From Loxodes magnus (Eukaryota > Ciliophora > Karyorelictea > Loxodida > Loxodidae), in assembly GCA_946699065.1 (NCBI GenBank), contig CAMPDV010000058.1:62001-126000 (forward strand): a DNA stretch of 64,000 nucleotides, read 5' to 3'. Positions 10,543 through 22,489 of the stretch are shown here, piece after piece; positions within the stretch are counted from its first letter, which is position 1; every line of letters starts with the position of its first letter. Position numbers and translations under genes: made by a program. The notes below the pieces were generated by a model. The model ran no database searches. It worked only from the letters and a program-made list of their open reading frames with translations, and was not told the origin of the DNA.

Positions 10543-11103
10543 TCACACGAAGTTCAAAGCTAATGAACCACACAATGTCTTTACACTTAATTCACTAAGT
10601 TTTTGCTTCTTTATTACTTGATCTTCTTCTTACTCTTGAAGACTTCTTTTAATTTTGAGTGTAGTTAGGTTTTCCTAAAAATTATTTTTAAGATTGTATT
10701 TTTCAACTAAGTTTTCTAACAGAATTTTAACTTAGTCTTTGTTAAGTCCTTGTATCTCCTTCTGGCATTCTTCATATAACTGTTTTTTATCTGTATTTAA
10801 TTTATTGTAAAGATTGAGCATTATCTATTCCTTCTCTTCAGTTCATTCAAAATTTTTGAGAGGTAATAAAACTTATAACCATCTCTTTTTGCATTATCTT
10901 CCTATTCGAACTTCATTATTATGAAAATCAGAATTTAGATCTCTAGCGACTTTAGCCCACATCACTTTCTTACTTGAAGTATTCACTATCTAACTCAGTA
11001 AATAATCCTCCTACTTTGTCCAGTTTACTCTCACATATTTTCTACCACCCAAAGTCCATTACTAACAAATCTCTGCTTATACTTTCTGTTCCGTTATCAA
11101 CAT
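10543..11103 (-). CDS. Myb/SANT-domain DNA-binding protein (186 aa)
   Basis: Intact frame from ATG 11103 to UGA 10543-10545, with UAA/UAG as Gln. Residues about 26-80 form a Myb repeat: VNWTKQEDYLL, MWAKVARDLN, then RIGRQCKKRWLQ, close to the R-x-G-K-Q-C-R-x-R-W signature of Myb repeat 2. The next repeat begins LLPLKNFE-UGA-TEEKEQIML, so the UGA at 10843-10845 occupies the first conserved Trp of that repeat (W-T-x-E-E). The other Trps are TGG. The C-terminal third is a charged helix ending in a KKQK basic patch, a possible nuclear signal. Likely a nuclear transcription or chromatin factor. It lies isolated in AT-rich DNA, and no frameshift was found. Confidence 0.8.
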
Positions 11104-14100
11104 TTTATAAAGATTAAATCATTAAGACTTAAATACGTAATGAGATTACGTAATGATTACGTAATCTAAAATTAATAATTTCTATTTTAATTATGAAATA
11201 TAAAGATTACCCAAAATTATTAAAATGAATCTGCTATTTTTATTTTTTCTTTGACTTTATTATTAAGAAAACGTCCATAAGTTATCTCTACTTACTTCAA
11301 TACACTTTTTGTAATATCATCTTATACTTTTTATCCATTTTATCTTCTATAATTCATATTTTATAAACAGAATTTACTTAGGGTTTACAAACTAAGCTTC
11401 CTTGTAATAATAAAATGTTTAAAGATAATTAGCATTATTAAAAATTTAATCTTAGGGAATTTGAAAGATTTATATCAAAATAGATTCTTTTAATTAATAA
11501 TAATAATCTATATTTATTTATTTTTTAAAGAAATTTTATAGTTTCTTTTTAGATTGATATTGCAATAAGTTCTAATGTGTATTTATTGCATAATTCGTAT
11601 CTTATGCTAAAATTTAAGGCAATTTTATATAGATATAGTTAAAATTTTTTCCTAACTTTTTTTAAGAATTTATAAAGGATTTTGTTTGAAGAAAGATAAT
11701 AAATCATTTATATAGCAAAAAAATTATTCAACTTCCTTTACTTATCTGAAGGTATAAAAAAGCATATCAAACATTTAAGTAAACCAGCTTATTAATTTCA
11801 GCTTATTTGCAAGAATTTTTTGCCGAAATAAAAGGTAAAATACTGTCCACTTAGTCAAAAATGAAGAAATATGGTTTAAAGTATAGCTACATAATAAATA
11901 AAGCTAATACTTAAATATATGATGGCATTTATTAGAAATTTATTAATTAAGCTGTAAACAAAAAATTAAAGCAGCAATGCTAATAAATTAAAATTCTAAA
12001 ATTATCTTAAGAATAAGTACTAAATAGATTAAGCTTATCATCTAAAAGTAAATTTTATTATTAAAATAAGTATTTTCTACTTAAAGAAACGAAGGATATT
12101 TGTAAATTCTATAAATATTATTTTTAATAGCTAGCTTCTTTTGATCTAACTGGGTAAGTTGTGTTTCATATTTTTAATTAACCCTTTTATAATCCTATTT
12201 TAGGGAAGTAACTATATATAAGTTTTCTAAAAGTTTTGCTTATTGCTTATAACTTTATATTTTGTAAAATTTCTAAGCGTTAGACAATAATAATTTTTAA
12301 TAGCTAAAACCTTATCATTCTATATAACTAATCAATTTATTAAAGTTAAATAGCTATATATTTGAAAATCTGATACCTCTATTCTAAGAAATTGGATATA
12401 ATTAATTTTCATGTTGCTATACATTTTCAGTAGAGCGAATTAAAATAATAATTAGATTTTTAAACATCCACCTTTCAGTTTATTTTATAATTAAAAATAA
12501 AGGTATCAAGTTTCTTAAAAGTAGAATTTGATAATTTCTTCTTTAAAATTTAGTATAAAATTAAAATAAAACCAGAAAAGCATTTTATCATACATCCTTC
12601 TAACTTTCATATTTTTATTAATCTAGACAATCTATAAATCTGTCTATCTTTTCTTAAATTTATCTCTTTAGATTATTAATCCTCTTTTAAATATGCGACT
12701 TAAATCTATTTTCAATTAAGATTTATATTTAGAAAAGCAAACTTTACTTAGTTTCTAAACACTTAATATATAAACTAAAATTAAGCAAAGAGTATTAAAG
12801 TTTATAATTGTTTAGCCAAATCTTTTTATCTTTATAATAGAATTATTTCACAAAAGCTAAGCTAGTTATACATTAATTAATTATACTACCATCTCTTGAG
12901 ATATCGAATCATTTTTTCAAATATTTGATAAATCTTAAGACTTAAAAGAAAAATAAACTATTTTATAAATAAAATCTTATTTTTTTATTCAGCAGCTTTT
13001 CTCTTTACTTTTTCTTTCAGTTTTCATTAATACAAAATTATTGTTTCACAAAGTTAAAAAAAAGATTAGTTCTAGAAGCGAAGATAAAAGTGATTTGATA
13101 TTAGCTAAAATACTAAAATATATAAAGTCTTAATTATAGAAATTAGCTTATAATTTAGAGTATTCTAGATATATCAAATATAATGATTTAAGCATTTAAT
13201 AAATTACGCTAACTTTATTAATTTTACATAAGTTAGATATTCTAATCTCTACTTATTTAGAAAAATTAAAATATATTTGCTTATTTTTTGTTATTATAAT
13301 GCTTGAGGAATCAGTAGTTTAGTTATGTATTTTGTTTCATTAGTTTATAAACATAGGTTTAATTTAATTAAAGAATAGGTTATGATATTGGTAGTTAAGG
13401 ATATAATAAACTAATATAATTAAATGAAGGAATTTTAAAATACTAGTATGAAGATATTAGCACTACTATAATTTAATTTTAAATATAAGCTAAGTTACAT
13501 CCTATATTAAGTACTTATTACATTTTAAAAATAATTATTTATTATAAAATATAATAAACTTAGTTAAAGGATTTAATGCTAAAGTCTAAAAATAAAAAAG
13601 CAAATATAAAAAGATTTTATCTAAATATACTAAGTTTATCTGAAATATTTAGGTATAATTAATTAAATTTAGTAATTTCTGAGTTATACATTTAATTAAA
13701 ATAAAAAATAAACTATTTTATGCTTCTTATTTATATAAACTTTATTATTTAAACTGCATAATATCTCAGTATTAAACCAATTATAATTAAGAAACCTTTT
13801 ATTTATACTCTTTAACTTCTAATTCTCCTTTATTAATTTAAGCACATTAAATAAACCTCATTATATACAATAAAATAATATATCAATACTTACCTATTTA
13901 TACATCAACAAAGAAGGTAAAGTTAAGAAAATAAGATTTATAGTTTAAATTTATTAAGCATAAAATGATAATGTAAAACATAGTGATAGTAGCTGCTTAT
14001 CTAATATATTCTAATTAATTTTATTATAACTATTTTATTTATTTTATCTCTTCTCATTCTCCAAATAAAATAGTTCTAAGATGCTCTTTAAAGTATTAAT

Positions 14101-14457
14101 CTGAGGGTTGATTTAATAATATAATAATTAAGCTTTATTTATAAATAATAAAATAAAGGTATCAGATATATTCTAATTATATAACTTAAAGATTTAATGA
14201 AGATATAAACTAAGCTTACTATATTGATCTAGTTATATTTATACATCTAGTATAGTATCTAAAATAATTTAATTATATAATCATTTTTAAAGTTAAATAA
14301 CGCACTAAAATTATTTACTTTTAACTAATTTACTAAAAAGCATTGTTAATTTCTAAAATGTATCTATAGCTTTTAAATGAGTATGCTATAAGTAATTTGT
14401 TTTAAATATCAAATTAAACTTATTTTTGTATTTTAAATCTAATTAAATTATAAACAT
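11104..14457. other. AT-rich stretch, no gene recognised
   Basis: About 3.3 kb. A palindrome-like TACGTAATGA/ATTACGTAAT cluster sits at about 11130-11165 just upstream of the Myb gene start and could be regulatory. Otherwise no conserved frame or RNA was seen. Confidence 0.5.
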
Positions 14458-14529
14458 TCCACATCCGGGACTCGAACCCGGGTCTTTCGGGTGAAAGCCG
14501 AATATCCTAACCAGCTAGACTAATGTGGA
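14458..14529 (-). tRNA. tRNA-Glu (anticodon UUC), second copy
   Basis: Identical over all 72 nt to the tRNA at 8233-8304, with all stems intact and anticodon UUC. Flanks differ apart from a few bases, so it is a dispersed gene and not part of a recent large duplication. Only a T3 run follows on the minus strand, a weaker terminator than that of the first copy. Confidence 0.93.
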
Positions 14530-17204
14530 GTTATTTTATTAATTAGGAATTGGTTAAATATTATGGTATTGGAAGTTTCTAAATTAGATATAATACAATA
14601 CAAGAATAAATTCTTATATTATATACAAATCTAAATATTTATTAAAGCATTGCTCTAACTTTAAATTAGTTAAATAGCTATATATTATATATCTCTATAT
14701 TGCTTTCATACAAATATAAAAGTTATTTAAAACTATAGAAAATCTTATTTTTAAATAGTAACTTAATAAATCATTCTCTTTAAATCTAAAAACAAGTCTT
14801 TAACTTAAAGCTTTAAATATAAACTATTATAATCATTTACTAAGGTTAGTCTTAATTAATAAAAACTAACCAAAATTAATTTAAAAATCTTAAAAAATAA
14901 AATTATAAATAAAGCTTTTTTATTATAATGTAAATTGCTTGCTATAGAATAAGAATTAGATTTACTAAATTTATCATAGAATAAGTTTAAACTAAAATCT
15001 GTATAAGATTTTTAATTTCCTAAGCAGTTCTAGTTGAGAAAGAGAAGATATAATAGAAATAGTTTAAATTAATTAAATTCTTATTATTTTTATTTTAAAG
15101 CTCAATGCATATGTGATGCACCAATTTTTTCTTAAATGATAATAAGCAAAACATTAAAAATATTGCGAAAGTCGGAACAAAAAAATAAAAAAAGATTTAT
15201 CTTTAATTTAAAATTTCTAAAGCTTTTACCTTCTAACTTTATAGGTAAATAATTTAATAGAAGAAAGAATTAAAAAAAATCTAAAAATAAATTGATCTTT
15301 TTACTATTAACCACAAAAATAATTTCTATATATAAAATAGATATTTATCAAAACTTATTACCTCTATTTAACAAATTAAAAAGATAAAATTAAATTTTTT
15401 AAATGGAATGAAAATAATTTTACATTCTCCCTAATTTTATTTATTTTATAGAGCAAATATATATTTAGAATTATTTATATTTATTAACTATTTTATTAAG
15501 TTTATTTTAAATAAGCTTAAAATTAGGAACTAACTTAAATAAATTTAGGAATTCAAAAGGATGCTTATCCTATTATAATGAATGTGATTATTAAGCAAAC
15601 CTTTAATAATAGTTAGCTTCATTACAAATTTTATATTTTATTTCTTTTTGTAAATTAAATAAAAATTTTATTTTTATCTAATTTTAATTAATGTGCTTAT
15701 GGTATGCTTGGAATATATAAGAAAAATAAGTTTAAAAAAGCTGAAGAACTTCTATAATATAAAATATCATTATATTAAGAAATAAAATTAAACTATCATA
15801 TATAACTTCTTTTTACAATTTTAGCTATAAAAATTAAAGCATAAGATTAAGATACTTCTAAATAAATTAAGCAAAGAAAAATTAAATTATAGTAGATAAT
15901 TCAAATATCATACAGTCTTTAAACATTTTTGATAGAAGTAATTTAAAACTCTACTCATAATACTTTCAAATAAATTTAAATTTAATAAGATAAAAATAAA
16001 AGAAGTATCTAATAAATATAATAAACATTATTATTCAGATATCATTTCATTTATAGAAATACCAAAACATTTAATTTTATTATTTTATGGCTTAAGAAAT
16101 TTAATCTTCCTTATTCTTTAATACTAAGATAAAAAATTAATTTTTAGCTTTTTTTATAAAAATTTAAAAAGAAAGAAAATAAATAGGATTTCTATAAGTA
16201 ACTAGAGTATTAAGCTTTTTAAAATTTTATATTTAAAATTATTTTTAAACATATTAGATTCCTAATTCATAGTTATCTATTAAATGCAGGTATTTTAGTA
16301 TTTTTTAAATCAAATTATTAAGTATATCCTTTAAATCCCCTGATATATTCAAAAGAATTATTAATTGAATAAACAATCTAAGCTTATTCTATGCTAACAA
16401 ATTTAATTGTAAAATTTAAATCTTATAAGTTATGATATATTATGAAGCTAGGATAGATAACTTTAGGACACATGAATCCTTTGAAAAGAATTAGCTTTTA
16501 TCAATATTTACAATAAGCGATATATTAAATTCCTTAGCTAATTTATTAAAAGATCTGAATAACTTTTTCAAATTTTAAATAGTTAGGATATTTTCTCATT
16601 AATTCTATTTATCATTAGAACTACATGCTTTATGAGTAAAAATATTGATTAAAGGTCTTAAGAATAAAAATAGTTCTTTAGGTTATTTATTATCTGTTTA
16701 AGAATATTTGTTTAATGAAATGTAATATAAAAAAGTTTCTTTTATAAATAATCAATTATAATCAATAGATTTTACTCAAATAAATCATAATTCTTTCTTT
16801 TTATTCATGTATAAATTAAAAATATAGCTAAAAATTAAACTTATATAATTAAATATGAAGATATAAGCTTCAATCCAAAAATTTACGAAAATAATTTAGA
16901 GTAAATGTAAAAATTTATTAATTTAATTTATTATTTGTTCAATAAGTTTAGCTTTAGTTATATAAATAGAAGTTTTATCATTATATAAATAATTCTTAAG
17001 CCTATTATTTTAAGAATTAAATCTTATTAGTGTATGTCTTAAATTTTTCAGCTTGTAAAATGTTTATTCTTCTTTTTCATTTTAAAGTCTATAGTGAATG
17101 TATTTTTTATTTTTTATTCGTATAATGAACTTTCGGAATTATTTTATTTTTAATTACATAGGATTAGTATATTTTAATGCAAATAATAACTTATTTTATT
17201 TAAA
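14530..17204. other. AT-rich stretch, no gene recognised
   Basis: About 2.7 kb downstream of the copy-B RING-Alba gene and upstream of tRNA-Glu. No conserved frame or repeat was recognised. Confidence 0.55.
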
Positions 17205-17209
17205 ATTTT

Positions 17210-19516
17210 TCAGTTTTCGAAGGAATCTTTTCCTTAAATCTCAAAGGGAATTTTAACATTTTCCGAAATACCTTGATTTTATTAGATATTAGTCTCCTTT
17301 ACCACCTACTAATTTTAATTGTCCTAAAATATTTTACCTTCGTTTTCCTTTTACGCTGCTTCTTACTAAATTTATATGTTGCTTTTATTTTCTCCCTCAT
17401 TCAATTGATTAAACTCTTCTTAAGCATAGCTCCACGAAATCTAATTACTTTCTTAGTTTTCCCAACTTTATTAAAAGTTTTAATTTTATTAATTAGACTA
17501 AAATAAAGGCTCATTGGCTCGTTCACTTTTATTTTCTTCCCAGATGTTCTCTTTATTCTAAGGTTAATTACCCCAAGCTTCGTTTTCCTTTTACGCTGCT
17601 TCTTACTAAATTTTTATGTTGCTTTTATTTTCTCCCCGATTCAATTGATTAGACTCTTCTTAAGCATTGCTCCACGAAATCTAATTACTTTCTTAGTTTT
17701 CCCAACTTTATTAAAAGTTTTAATTTTATTAATTAGACTAAAATAAAGACTCATTGGCTCGTTCACTTTTATTTTCTTCCCAGATGTTCTCTTTATTCTA
17801 AGGTTAATTACCCCAAGCTTCGTTTTCCTTTTACGCTGCTTCTTACTAAATTTTTATGTTGCTTTTATTTTCTCCCCGATTCAATTGATTAGACTCTTCT
17901 TAAGCATTGCTCCACGGAATCTAATTACTTTCTTAGTTTTCCCAACTTTATTAAAAGTTTTAATTTTATTAATTAGACTAAAATAAAGGCTCATTGGCTC
18001 GTTCACTTTTATTTTCTTCCCAGATGTTCTCTTTATTCTAAGGTTAATTACCCCAAGCTTGGCTTTCTTATTACTAACTTCATTATTGAATTGGTTCTTA
18101 ATTTGAATTATCTCCTCAATTTGAGGAATTTTAAATTCTTTTGTTATCTCATGAAGTTTATAACTCTCTCTAATTATCTGACGCATGTGCGAAATTATTT
18201 TGTCTATTTCTATTTCTGAATCTTCTATCACCTTAGAATCGATTTCTTCCTCTTCTATCGAACTAATTTTAGTTTTATTAATAATTTCGTTGTGGGTTGA
18301 AGTTATCTCTTTTATTTCAATCTTTAATGACGTTGTTCGGCTAATTAGCTGCATAATATGGCTGCCATCCTTCTCCTATTTAATTCTTATTCAAAATAAA
18401 CGTTAAACGGTAAAGAATTATTTCCTCTTTTTTGTTTTATAATCCGGAGCTTTTATTAATAGGTTCCCATTCTTAAGTTAAATGAACATTACTTACATCT
18501 TACTTGAAATAAAATTGTAATTGCTAAGCAAGTTAGTAGCCAACCCATTATGCTTTTTCTATATTTTTTTCATCTCCAATAATATGCAAAAGATTAAACT
18601 TCTAATTCTTAGCTAAGTTCATTCCCTGCTCTACGAAATCTTAAGGATGTTGTTATTTGTTAACGTAGATTTCATAAGGCTATTTTAGCCTTTTAACTTT
18701 TTAATACACGTTCTAATCAATAAACTATTTTTGCTTATTATCTTGATTATTTTATTCTCTTATCACCTAATCCTTTGCTTCTTCTATTACATTAAATTAA
18801 GGCTTTAGTTTTTCTATCTCGTCTATGCTAGAAAATTATAACTGATTTATAATTAAACTTTTTGCTTGATGTATTAGCTCTTAGTTAGGTTAAAAGCTAG
18901 GCATCTAGATTTAATTTTCAGTAATTTATGAATATTTGCTTAAATACTATTTCACTTCCTTTATTCAATTTTATTTTTCTTCCTAGCTGGATATTTACTT
19001 ATTCAAATATTCTTTAAGTCGTCCATTAGTTTAATTTTCTTCTTAAAGTATTCAATGTCAATACTAATCAAATAAAGTTTATATCTCTCTTTAATTGGCT
19101 TAGGTTATTTAAGAAATTCCAGTTGTAAGTTCCTAAACTAAATTTTAATATGTTTAAATTAGGTTGTTGAAGGTTAGCTTAGCATCTTTTAGCTTTTTCT
19201 TCCATACGTTGTTAGTATTTTATATTTAGTTTATCTTTTATATAAACTACTTAATCTCCTCATCCTCTTTATAGTTAATCACTTGGTTTTATTATGGAGA
19301 GTGGGATTTAACTATTTCCAACAGTTGACTGTTTAAGATTAAATTCTACATTTTGGTCTTTTTTACGCAATTCTAGGGACAAACAAACTCGCAGCCTTGT
19401 TAAGTTTAAATCATGCAAGTAAAGCATATAGAATGACTGCATGCTAGAATCATTGGCTTTCTCTAATCAGTATCATAAATCAAGCGACATCTGAAGCACT
19501 TAAGCAAGTCTTCCAT
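17210..19516 (-). CDS. RING / coiled-coil / Alba / RG-rich / Trp-rich protein, copy B (768 aa)
   Basis: Same architecture as copy A in one uninterrupted 769-codon frame: ATG 19516, UGA stop 17210-17212 after GKDSFEN. RING residues are C7, C10, C26, H28, C31, C34, C46, C50 (KCFRC, ACSHSICFTC, CPQNC). A coiled coil follows, then an Alba-like domain at about 280-386 (PYEIYVNK, HIIGDEKNIEKAQWVGYQLA, GEGWQP) and an RG/RN-rich segment (RRGRNRFQGDRRFRNRNR). The tail has recurring Trp motifs (NWGDN, AWGNQ, NIWEEN, QSWENQ, IPWSN). Residues about 486-726 are three 80-residue repeats. Internal UGAs align with Trp, Cys or Tyr in copy A. Known Alba proteins bind RNA or DNA and often carry RG tails; the RING suggests E3 activity. 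The fusion and its role are inference. Confidence 0.78.
17341..18060. repeat. 240-bp in-frame tandem triplication inside the RING-Alba gene
   Basis: Three units (17341-17580, 17581-17820, 17821-18060), each 240 bp = 80 codons, nearly identical. The left unit is slightly more diverged. They are absent from copy A. The period keeps the gene frame, expanding the Trp/Asn/Gln-rich tail by 160 residues. Confidence 0.9.
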
Positions 19517-19860
19517 GATTTATAATATTTACTATTAACAAATTTATATACATTTTACATGATAAACCAACTGTAAAATAATTATTACATTGTAATTATA
19601 AAATTATTTTAGCTTTAAATAAAGTAAAGCTATCTATTTAGCTTTTAGCTATAAGCCTTTAGTTTAATTTATTTTAATTTCATTGTATTTTCTTTGCTTT
19701 AAATAACTTTAATTATTAGTTTTGAAAACTTTATATTTAATTAAAATGAATGCGAAGATGTAAAATTATATAAAGGAATATATGGGATAAGACAGTTGCT
19801 TTTATAACTATGATAACTTATAGGAGTTTTTGGCTGATTATACTTATATAATTTACTAAC

Positions 19861-21035
19861 TTGATTAAAAATTAATCAGCAAACAAAACCTTTATTAGTT
19901 AATTTTTTTACTTTGGTATACTAAAAACAATAATTCTCTTAGTGCAGTTCTAAGACAATCAAATTTTAATAGCCAGTTGTTATAAAATAATTTGTTCTTC
20001 AAACATCTAAAAAATTGTAAATGTATTTTAAAATTAATAGATATTTATTTACAATCTAAGCATATAAAATGAATTTTTATTGTTCTAAATTACAAATATT
20101 TCTCTTCTTTTACTTCTAAAATAAATTATTATAGAGATTAAGCAAAGTATCTTCATAGTGATATAAAGTTTATATGTTCTAAAGGAATTTATGCCTCTTT
20201 AGTTATTTTTGTTAATATTTGATTTCTAAAAATATAAAAGAATCAGATTAAAGTATTTAGTATAATAAGAATTATTAGCTTATCTAAAGCCTTTAGACTC
20301 TTTTATCCTATATTAAAATTTTAAATTTTAGATATTGTCTACTTTGGTCTTATTTATCTTATATTTTGAGTTTGATTAGGATATTTAGGTTTGCTTAGAT
20401 TTATTAGAGATTGAAAGATAGAAATAACTTGTTAGCTTTTAATTTATTATAAATAATTACCAGTTGCAGCTTCTAAAATTATAAGATAATACCTAAATGA
20501 TGTTATTTATTTCTTCTCTTCAATTTTATTATAATTTACCTTTAAATTCTTTGGAATAACTAAAAGGATAATTTCTACTTACTTAGATACATAATCTCTA
20601 TTTTATATAATAGTAGTTGCTTAAAACTTTCTTTTATAATAATTAATAGTCTTTAGATTATTAAGTTGACAGATCGTTATAATTAAGACATTACACTAGA
20701 ATTTTACCTTTATAGCTTCTATAGATATTAATAATAATGCATAATTCATTTTACTTAATTTATAAATTTAGTTTTTTAGAGATTTTACAAAATCTAAACA
20801 GTACTTTATTTATATATCAACTACTATAAAGCTTACCTTTCCCTAATATTTTCTATTTTTTTGATATATCATTTTTTTAAAAGTACATAGCCTTACTCTT
20901 TTTATAATATTAGATAAAAGAATACATTTTTTATTTTCTTTATAATTAATAAAAATTTAAAAAAGTTAATAGAATTAAGCAAAATTGTAATAAAGCCAAT
21001 AAAAATAGCTTATTTACTTTATTAAGGACTGTAAA
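19861..21035. other. AT-rich stretch, no gene recognised
   Basis: Nothing beyond low-complexity AT-rich sequence was recognised between the duplication end and ZK-c. Confidence 0.55.
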
Positions 21036-21039
21036 TTAT

Positions 21040-21970
21040 TGGTAGAAGGGTTCAAGAAAGGCTTTTATACCACCTCCTAAAAAGGGGAGAGAAAGTAAGA
21101 ACCCTCAGCTTTAACTAACACATCTTCTTCCACGAAATAATCTTCTTCTCAAAACCTTCAAGAATAATAGACTCAACTAGGAACTTCTAGACTAACCTAA
21201 AAAATGGGACAAAAGCGCCAAAAGGCTACCCCGATGACACCAACTGAAGAGGAAGGACCTAGAAAGGTGCTGGAGACGCAAAAAGCAGCAGCCGTGCGAG
21301 AGTTTGCGATGCCATAGTTCCAGGAAGAACAGACATAAATTTTAGTCGCATTCTCTGACCTGAAGGAGGAAGTAAAGGGGCTACGATTAGAGAATAGAGC
21401 TCTAAAAAATTAAGTTACTGAGCTCAAGGAATGGGAAAAAAGCTTCTGGGAAGTCTACGATCGAGAGCAAAACACTTTCTTCAGGGAAATGGGATTGCTG
21501 GAGCAGAGAACAACTGTGCTTGAAGAGAACAGCAAGTAGCAACAGTAGTAGGAATTCAAAGTTAGGACAATTCAAGATCCAATGGATATAGAAGGAGCTA
21601 CTACGTTACCGAGGAGCCCAGACAAGAAATGAATTAGGAGAAAACCAAGATGCTTTGTATGCAAACAAACTGGACATAAATATAGACAATGTTAGAAATT
21701 GAAATTAATTAAATAATAGTACTGGAATAGAAAATAATAAGAAAAATAATAGTACTAATATTAGGATAAGATTAGACGAGAATTATGTAACTAATTTTAT
21801 CCGTCAGGAGGTCAAATCTACAAACCGAAGTGGTATAAAATCTAAGGCGACTGAAGAAAGAGTCCTGAAGAGAGCTGGTTCCAGCCAGGTTATCAAACTG
21901 GTCCTGTGAACACGAGGTTGAAAGTCCTCCAAGTTCACTAAACTCCAATTTAAACTTTTTAATTTAGTAA
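21040..21970 (+). mobile_element. ZK element c: intact-looking Gag-like zinc-knuckle retroposon
   Basis: Nearly identical to ZK-a over its full length from TGGTAGAAGGG to the AACTCCAATTTAAA end. Flanking repeats are weak (GTAAATTAT / GTAATTTAT, one mismatch), so a target duplication is only suggested. Unlike ZK-a it keeps one frame through coiled coil and knuckle, so it is the better template of the pair. Confidence 0.75.
21204..21854 (+). CDS. Gag-like coiled-coil / CCHC zinc-knuckle protein of ZK-c
   Basis: 217 codons from ATG 21204 to a UGA at 21852; the frame is also open upstream to the element start without another ATG. A Glu/Arg-rich helical segment (DLKEEVKGLRLENRALKN) predicts a coiled coil, typical of ORF1/Gag oligomerisation. 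A basic linker with an in-frame UGA precedes the knuckle at 21651-21692, C-x2-C-x4-H-x4-C (CFVCKQTGHKYRQC). It ends with the family block YW-x-RK ... L-C-N-x-F ... G-Q-I-Y-K. Reading UGA as Trp the frame continues further, so the exact end is uncertain. Likely a nucleic-acid-binding retroelement protein. No RT domain. Confidence 0.7.
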
Positions 21971-22489
21971 TTTATAATTTAAATCAAATAATATTCAAAA
22001 TAAGTTTTTTGATTTAAATTTATCTCAATTAATGCTTCTAAAATGCCTTGTTTTTGAATTAATTAATATTTCTTTTGCTAAAATTATTATTTTTAAGTGT
22101 TGAGATATAGAATAATATAGTTAGAATATATGTATAGCTTTATTCTATTACTAATAAATAAAATTTAATAATTTGATTAAATAAACCCTCAGATTAATAT
22201 TTTAAAAAGCATCTTAGAATTCTTTTATTTGAAGATATTAGAAGAAGAAGAATTAGAAATTAAAGAGTATAAATGAAAACTTTTTTAAGTATAATTGGTT
22301 TAATATTCAGATATTATGCAGTTTAAAATATAAAGCTCATATAAATAAGAAGCATAGAATAGTTGCTTTATGATTTTAAAAAATATCTAGTTCGTATATT
22401 CTTTTGTAAAAAGTAATTAGAATAAGTACTTTAATATAGATTCTAACTTAGCTTAATATTTATAATCAAAAATATATCTGACTTCACAA

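Larger units (their letters stand above)
17205..19860. repeat. Segmental duplication, copy B (pairs with 310-3400)
   Basis: Carries the second RING-Alba gene and flanks homologous to copy A. The site equivalent to the ZK-a insertion lies around 19625-19645, where the sequence reads straight through without an element. Shared landmarks past that point include AAAGGAATATAT and CTATGATAACTTATA. Confidence 0.75.

Noticed and set aside
14530-17200. Numerous long UGA-free frames in AT-rich intergenic DNA
   Set aside because: With one ambiguous stop and low G content, frames of 60-150 codons arise by chance; none showed motifs or homology within the window.
17273-17506. Plus-strand hydrophobic 77-residue ORF
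   Set aside because: Antisense shadow of the Trp/Gln-rich tail of the RING-Alba gene.
17881-18354. 157-residue standard-code ORF on the minus strand
   Set aside because: It is one frame off the RING-Alba copy B gene, which reads through in its own frame with RG-rich and Trp-rich sequence. Copy A conserves the gene frame and its stop.
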